A stretch of DNA of 64,000 bases, from NCBI GenBank assembly GCA_026645935.1, contig JAPKMP010000002.1:186001-250000 (forward strand), read 5' to 3'. The position numbers were made by a program, and so were the translations under genes. The DNA is from Candidatus Villigracilaceae bacterium (GTDB taxonomy: Bacteria > Chloroflexota > Anaerolineae > Anaerolineales > Villigracilaceae). This document shows, piece by piece, positions 60,529-64,000 of the stretch; position 1 is the first letter of the stretch; each line of letters starts with the position of its first letter. The notes under the pieces were generated by a model. That model saw only the letters and a list, made by a program, of their open reading frames with translations, was not told where the DNA came from and searched no databases.

Positions 60529-61677
60529 ATGAAACGGATCGTTCTCATTCTGGTCGCGGTTTTGCTCCTCCTTGCAATTTTGCTTGCGATTGCAGTTTAC
60601 CTGCCAATTCCAGTCACGCCTTATTTGGATTTTCAGGTCCTTTATCGGGCAAACAGGGCGATTCTGAACGGGATTCCCTTATACGATCGCGAAGCACAGA
60701 CGGAGTGGATTGCCCAGTCCTCAGGAGTTTCCGTGGACGAAGTGTTTGTCCTGCCTTTTCCCTACCCGCCCTGGTATGCTTTGAGTACCCTTCCGCTTGC
60801 TTTTCTTCCATTATACGCCGCCGCCCGGATGTGGTTTCTTCTAAACATTTCCATGTTGCTTTTGTCGGTCTGGCTTTTCACCGATGGATGGCGCCCTCGT
60901 AAACGACTGATTTCTTTTCTGGCGGCGTTATTTTTCCTGCCTGTTTTGGGTGCTTTGATCGTTGGGCAATATGTCTTCCCGGCCATCCTCGGCATGGCGT
61001 TGATCGTCTACACCGTGAAGCGTGAGCATGCGGGACTCCTTGCGCTGGGCATGGCCCTGGTTACGTTCAAACCGCATATCGGGATATTCGTCTTGATGGC
61101 GATTCTTTTTCATTTGATCCAGCGGCGTGATGCGTTTGGTCGACGCGCTTTCTGGTGGACGTCCGCTGCGGGGGTGTTTCTCTTCCTCCTTGGTTTCACC
61201 GTCGATAGGGCGTGGCTCCTCAACTATTTCCATTCCTTGTCTGATTTCAGGAATATCTCGGAATGTGAGATATGTACAAGCCTCCCGCTGGTGATCGGGC
61301 GGATTGCCGGTCTTGGTTATGATCAATCCGCTCCAATCGCCGGGGTCATTCTCATGGTGGCAATCGCTCTATTTATCGGGAGCAAACATCGGCTTGGGAG
61401 CGAAGCGTCTTCGGCTTTCTTTGCCTGCGTCCCGTTGCTGGTCAACCCGTATCTGTTGAATTATGATTTTTCGTTCGCGCTCGTCCCTTTGTTTTACCTT
61501 TCTGCGAGCGCAGGATCGAAATTGGACTGGCTCTGGATCGCGTCCTTCATTCTTCTGCCATGGGTCGGGCTGTTGATATTCAACCGCGCCGGGAATCCGA
61601 TTTTGCTGTTCTGCACCCTGGCGATGACATCCATCATCTTGACGCGGAAGGATAAAGGGCATACAATCGTTTCATAA
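60529..61677 (+). CDS. GT87-like membrane protein (DUF2029)
   Basis: A 382-residue polytopic membrane protein with about nine segments. PYLDFQVLYRANRAILNGIP with YD following, then PYPPWYALSTLPLAFLPL and FKPHIGIFVLMAI, are the family blocks (DF in the first loop, PPxx, KPH). The usual NQSL motif is not seen. Length is a little below the 52629 relative. GAGGATTC precedes the ATG. Its last codons contain the promoter of the downstream cobalamin riboswitch. Confidence 0.75.
   Translation: MKRIVLILVAVLLLLAILLAIAVYLPIPVTPYLDFQVLYRANRAILNGIPLYDREAQTEWIAQSSGVSVDEVFVLPFPYPPWYALSTLPLAFLPLYAAARMWFLLNISMLLLSVWLFTDGWRPRKRLISFLAALFFLPVLGALIVGQYVFPAILGMALIVYTVKREHAGLLALGMALVTFKPHIGIFVLMAILFHLIQRRDAFGRRAFWWTSAAGVFLFLLGFTVDRAWLLNYFHSLSDFRNISECEICTSLPLVIGRIAGLGYDQSAPIAGVILMVAIALFIGSKHRLGSEASSAFFACVPLLVNPYLLNYDFSFALVPLFYLSASAGSKLDWLWIASFILLPWVGLLIFNRAGNPILLFCTLAMTSIILTRKDKGHTIVS
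61639..61667 (+). promoter_or_regulatory. Promoter of the riboswitch-controlled transport genes
   Basis: TTGACG at 61639-61644, 17-bp spacer, TACAAT at 61662-61667. It is inside the end of the GT87-like gene. The start site near 61674 is a few bases before the aptamer. Confidence 0.65.
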
Positions 61678-61679
61678 TA

Positions 61680-61798
61680 CGAATCGGCCAGCGGCGAAGT
61701 CCGGTGTAAACCCGGCGCTGTCGCGCAACTGTGAAGTTTGATCATCGATTACTCGAAAATCGATTGTTGAACGAAGCCAGGTCGACCGCTCTGATTCG
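61680..61798 (+). ncRNA. Cobalamin riboswitch aptamer
   Basis: P1 is CGAATC (61680-61685) with GATTCG (61793-61798). The core has GCCAGCGGCGAAGTCCGGTG, then AAACCCGG, the CGCTGTCGCGCAACTGTGA element, and the B12-box-like GAAGCCAGGTCGACC. These match the conserved cobalamin (adenosylcobalamin-type) aptamer. It lies in the leader of a BtuF/FecB-like gene. Confidence 0.92.
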
Positions 61799-61863
61799 GT
61801 TCAACCACTTCTCGCGGAAAGGAGGTGGAGAACGGATCCCCAAGCGGATAGCCTCTCCTACCT

Positions 61864-61891
61864 CCCCAGCCCATGCTGGGGATTTTATTTT
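61864..61891 (+). terminator. Riboswitch-linked terminator
   Basis: CCCCAGC / GCTGGGG stem, 4-nt loop, then ATTTTATTTT. It sits between the aptamer and the start codon, as expected if ligand binding promotes termination. A weaker hairpin (61805-61828, CCACTTCT / AGGAGGTGG) could be the alternative fold. Confidence 0.75.
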
Positions 61892-61936
61892 CGTAGTAAT
61901 GACTTAATTCGTCGCTATGACGCACAGGAGAAAACA

Positions 61937-63181
61937 ATGTTACTCAAGACCCTTATCTTGACTTTATTGATTGCCCTGCTTGCTGCCTGCTTGCCTCAGG
62001 CTGCTCCGATGGTTGATTCTGCTCCGGCAGAAATCCCCGCCGCCGAAGCCGCATCCGCCATTTCTCCCGAGCATAACCTTGCAGACAGTTGTGTCGCTGA
62101 AGGCGAATTCAACGCTTCGGTTGATTACTTCCCCGAAAAAGCCACACTGACTCACACCGATGGATTCAGCGTCGAATACTTCAACAACTACAAAGTTGTC
62201 ACGGTCAAGACGCCCTATCCCGGCGCAGCTGAATCCATCCAATATGTGCTCGTACAGTGCGGCACACCCGCGCCTGAGGGCTTTCTCGACGAACAGATCA
62301 TCAATATCCCTGTGCAGACCGTTGTGATCATGTCCACCTCTTATCTGCCTTTCCTCGATGAACTTGGCCTGTTGGATCGTCTCGTTGGCTTGGATGACGC
62401 CACCTATGTCAGCAATCCCACCGTTTTGAAAATGGCGGAAGAGGGCAAGTTGGCCATGATCGGTTACGGCTCAGGCGTGAATGTGGAACAGGCGCTCGAA
62501 CTCAGCCCGGAACTGATCCTCACCTACGGCTCTGGCGCCCCCGATTACGACGCGCATCCTGTGTTGATCGAAGCGGGTTTGAAGACCGTGGTCAACGCCG
62601 AATGGTTGGAGACGACTCCGCTTGGTCGTACAGAGTGGGGAAAGTTCCTCGCTGTCTTCTTCAACAAGGAAGCCGACGCCCAGGCACTTTTTACAAGGAC
62701 AGTTGAACGATACTACGAATACGCCGCGGTCGTTGCGGGCGCGACAGAGAGACCAACAGTGTTTACCGCTTCCGACTACCAGGGAATCTGGTCGATGCCG
62801 GGCGGCAACAGTTTCGCCGCCGCATTCTTCAAAGATGCTGGCGCAGACTATCTCTGGGCGGACGACACCTCCACAGGCAGTCTGCCGCTTGCCTTCGAAG
62901 CCGTGTTCGAGAAAGCCCAGGGCGCGGAATATTGGGTGAATGTCGGCTACTTCTTCACCTCCGATGACCTGCTCGCCGCCGACGCGCGCTACGCCGATTT
63001 TAACGCCTATCAGAGTGGCAACATCTGGAACAACGACGCCAGGATCTCTCCAAACGGCGGCAACGATTACTACGAAAGCGCTGTCGCACATCCAGAATTG
63101 GTGCTGGCGGACCTTATCAAAATCTTCCACCCCGAATTGCTCCCCGATCATGAACTGGTCTATTACCGTCGATTGAAATAG
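61937..63181 (+). CDS. ABC-importer substrate-binding lipoprotein (BtuF/FecB type)
   Basis: A 414-residue periplasmic-binding-protein-2 type lipoprotein (lipobox LLAAC at residues 16-20). The two-lobe domain includes VVIMSTSYLPFLDELGLLDR, LVGLDDATYVSNP, VEQALELSPELILTYGSG and a C-lobe with WSMPGGNSFAAAFFKDAGAD. It binds a metal chelate; the cobalamin riboswitch in its leader points to cobalamin or a cobalt-corrinoid rather than a siderophore, but this is inference. It is longer than E. coli BtuF because of an N-terminal extra region (residues 25-110). AGGAG precedes the ATG. The permease gene follows after a perfect palindrome. Confidence 0.88.
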   Translation: MLLKTLILTLLIALLAACLPQAAPMVDSAPAEIPAAEAASAISPEHNLADSCVAEGEFNASVDYFPEKATLTHTDGFSVEYFNNYKVVTVKTPYPGAAESIQYVLVQCGTPAPEGFLDEQIINIPVQTVVIMSTSYLPFLDELGLLDRLVGLDDATYVSNPTVLKMAEEGKLAMIGYGSGVNVEQALELSPELILTYGSGAPDYDAHPVLIEAGLKTVVNAEWLETTPLGRTEWGKFLAVFFNKEADAQALFTRTVERYYEYAAVVAGATERPTVFTASDYQGIWSMPGGNSFAAAFFKDAGADYLWADDTSTGSLPLAFEAVFEKAQGAEYWVNVGYFFTSDDLLAADARYADFNAYQSGNIWNNDARISPNGGNDYYESAVAHPELVLADLIKIFHPELLPDHELVYYRRLK

Positions 63182-63186
63182 AAAAT

Positions 63187-63225
63187 GATAAATCCTAAAG
63201 GTCTTTAAGACCTTTAGGATTTATC
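63187..63225. repeat. 39-bp perfect palindrome between the binding protein and permease genes
   Basis: GATAAATCCTAAAGGTCTT, central T, and the exact inverse complement. The arms are 19 bp. No T-run follows, and the permease ATG is eight bases away, so it may hold back the 5' end of the permease message. Confidence 0.85.
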
Positions 63226-63232
63226 ACATTGT

Positions 63233-64000
63233 ATGAATTCTTCTTCATCCTTCCCCAGACTCGGACTACGCACCCGGATCGTTGCCTTGCTGATCGTGAT
63301 CCTTGTCGCGGCGTTCATCCTCAGCCTCACGCTGGGATCGGTTCGCATCCCGCCGGACCAGGTTCTGCGAATCCTGACCGGAGGCGAACCCGACAAAGCC
63401 TCCTGGATGGATGTTATTTTCAAATTCCGTCTGCCCAAAGCAGTGACAGGAATGCTCGTCGGCGCGGCGTTGTCAGTGGCTGGTTTACAAATGCAGACTC
63501 TCTTCCGTAATCCGCTGGCAGACCCGTTCATTTTGGGCGTCAGTTCGGGTGCGAGTTTGGGCGTGGCACTGGTGGTTCTTGGAACGGGCGCAGGCGGAGC
63601 GTCCGCTTTCATCACCGGTCTGAACGTTTTCGGAGATTTAAGCCTGGCGGTTGCCGCAAGTTTGGGCGCAGGCTTGGTTCTCGGCGCGGTGCTGATCGTT
63701 TCCCGTCGGGTACAGAACACGCTTACGCTGCTCATCCTCGGTTTGATGTTCGGATATCTGACCAATGCCATCGTCAGCCTCCTGATCTATTTCAGCCAGC
63801 CGGAACGCGTGCAGGCATTCAGCCTGTGGGCGGCGGGCAGTTTTGGCGGAGTGACGTGGAACCAGATGCGCGTCTTTTTCCCTGTGATCGCGCTGGGTTT
63901 ATTCATCGGTTATGTAATGATAAAACCGTTGAATGCTTTGCTGCTGGGCGATGAATACGCTCGTTCTCTGGGTTTGAACGTGCGCCGCGCCCGCTTCTGG
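63233..64000 (+). CDS. ABC-importer permease, BtuC/FecCD family (N-terminal part, runs off window)
   Basis: 256 codons from ATG 63233 to the window end with no stop. The translation shows RLPKAVTGMLVGAALSVAGL, QTLFRNPLADPFILGVSSGA and later LLLGDEYARSLGLNVRRAR, the ATPase-contact loop. These are the standard blocks of BtuC/FecD permeases (about 330 residues when complete). It follows the BtuF/FecB-type gene and should form an importer with it; the ATPase gene would lie beyond the window. Confidence 0.93.
   Translation, partial: MNSSSSFPRLGLRTRIVALLIVILVAAFILSLTLGSVRIPPDQVLRILTGGEPDKASWMDVIFKFRLPKAVTGMLVGAALSVAGLQMQTLFRNPLADPFILGVSSGASLGVALVVLGTGAGGASAFITGLNVFGDLSLAVAASLGAGLVLGAVLIVSRRVQNTLTLLILGLMFGYLTNAIVSLLIYFSQPERVQAFSLWAAGSFGGVTWNQMRVFFPVIALGLFIGYVMIKPLNALLLGDEYARSLGLNVRRARFW

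Noticed and set aside
62471-63151. 226-residue minus-strand frame
   Set aside because: Antisense shadow of the BtuF/FecB-type gene.

Overview
The window reads as chromosomal DNA of a free-living bacterium, most likely Chloroflexota, class Anaerolineae. That is an inference from the gene set (single-chain alpha-beta glycyl-tRNA synthetase, complete 14-gene complex I, lipoproteins with LxAC lipoboxes, several membrane glycosyltransferase-like proteins) and from the habit of placing TATAAT-like boxes directly in front of start codons. No rRNA or phylogenetic marker was tested. Most genes are GC-rich, but several blocks are clearly AT-rich and look acquired.

Layout. 1-2.6 kb: end-truncated comB, a zinc-less-looking MDR dehydrogenase, PilZ protein, PIG-L deacetylase. 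2.6-6.2 kb: greA, lysS, kynU with clear promoters and terminators. 6.2-9.3 kb: a small toxin-antitoxin / defence island. It holds a DUF433 antitoxin with a nonsense-interrupted DUF5615 partner, an MntA-HepT pair, and an intact TIR-transmembrane-PKD protein. Truncated copies of the 5' end of the TIR gene are scattered between them. 9.5-12.5 kb: fused glyQS. 12.6-18.2 kb (minus strand): cyanophycinase, a peptide-type ABC importer (binding protein plus two permeases, no ATPase) and a GntR regulator. At 18.25-18.55 kb lies a decayed second copy of the glyS 3' end, so the 12.6-18.2 kb block is flanked by glyS 3' ends in direct orientation.

18.6-22.7 kb: small membrane protein, an 88-bp inverted-repeat element, dnaG and rpoD. 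22.8-45.1 kb: the nuoABCDEFGHIJKLMN operon. Between nuoI and nuoJ sits a 7.5-kb, mostly AT-rich insert. It encodes a 1443-residue exported protein (beta-propeller-like repeats, two HKD phospholipase-D motifs, beta-helix, PKD) and three tandem paralogues of an unrecognised Trp/Cys-rich membrane-anchored family. 45.1-49.0 kb: tRNA-Lys(CTT) with a full promoter and terminator, then a minus-strand operon of membrane protein, VWA-TM-FHA protein and PP2C phosphatase.

49.2-61.7 kb: class V aminotransferase, DinB, membrane glycosyltransferase-like proteins, YwbE, a lipoprotein, a trimethylamine-dehydrogenase-like flavoprotein, a SulP-STAS-cNMP transporter, an SDR/DUF2867 protein and a GT87-like protein. 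61.6-64 kb: a cobalamin riboswitch controlling a BtuF/FecB-type lipoprotein and a BtuC/FecD-type permease that runs off the window.

A recurrent theme is short palindromic or low-complexity repeats of several families. Some sit in intergenic gaps; others lie in-frame inside conserved genes (kynU, glyQS, nuoL, the MDR gene, TIR fragments).
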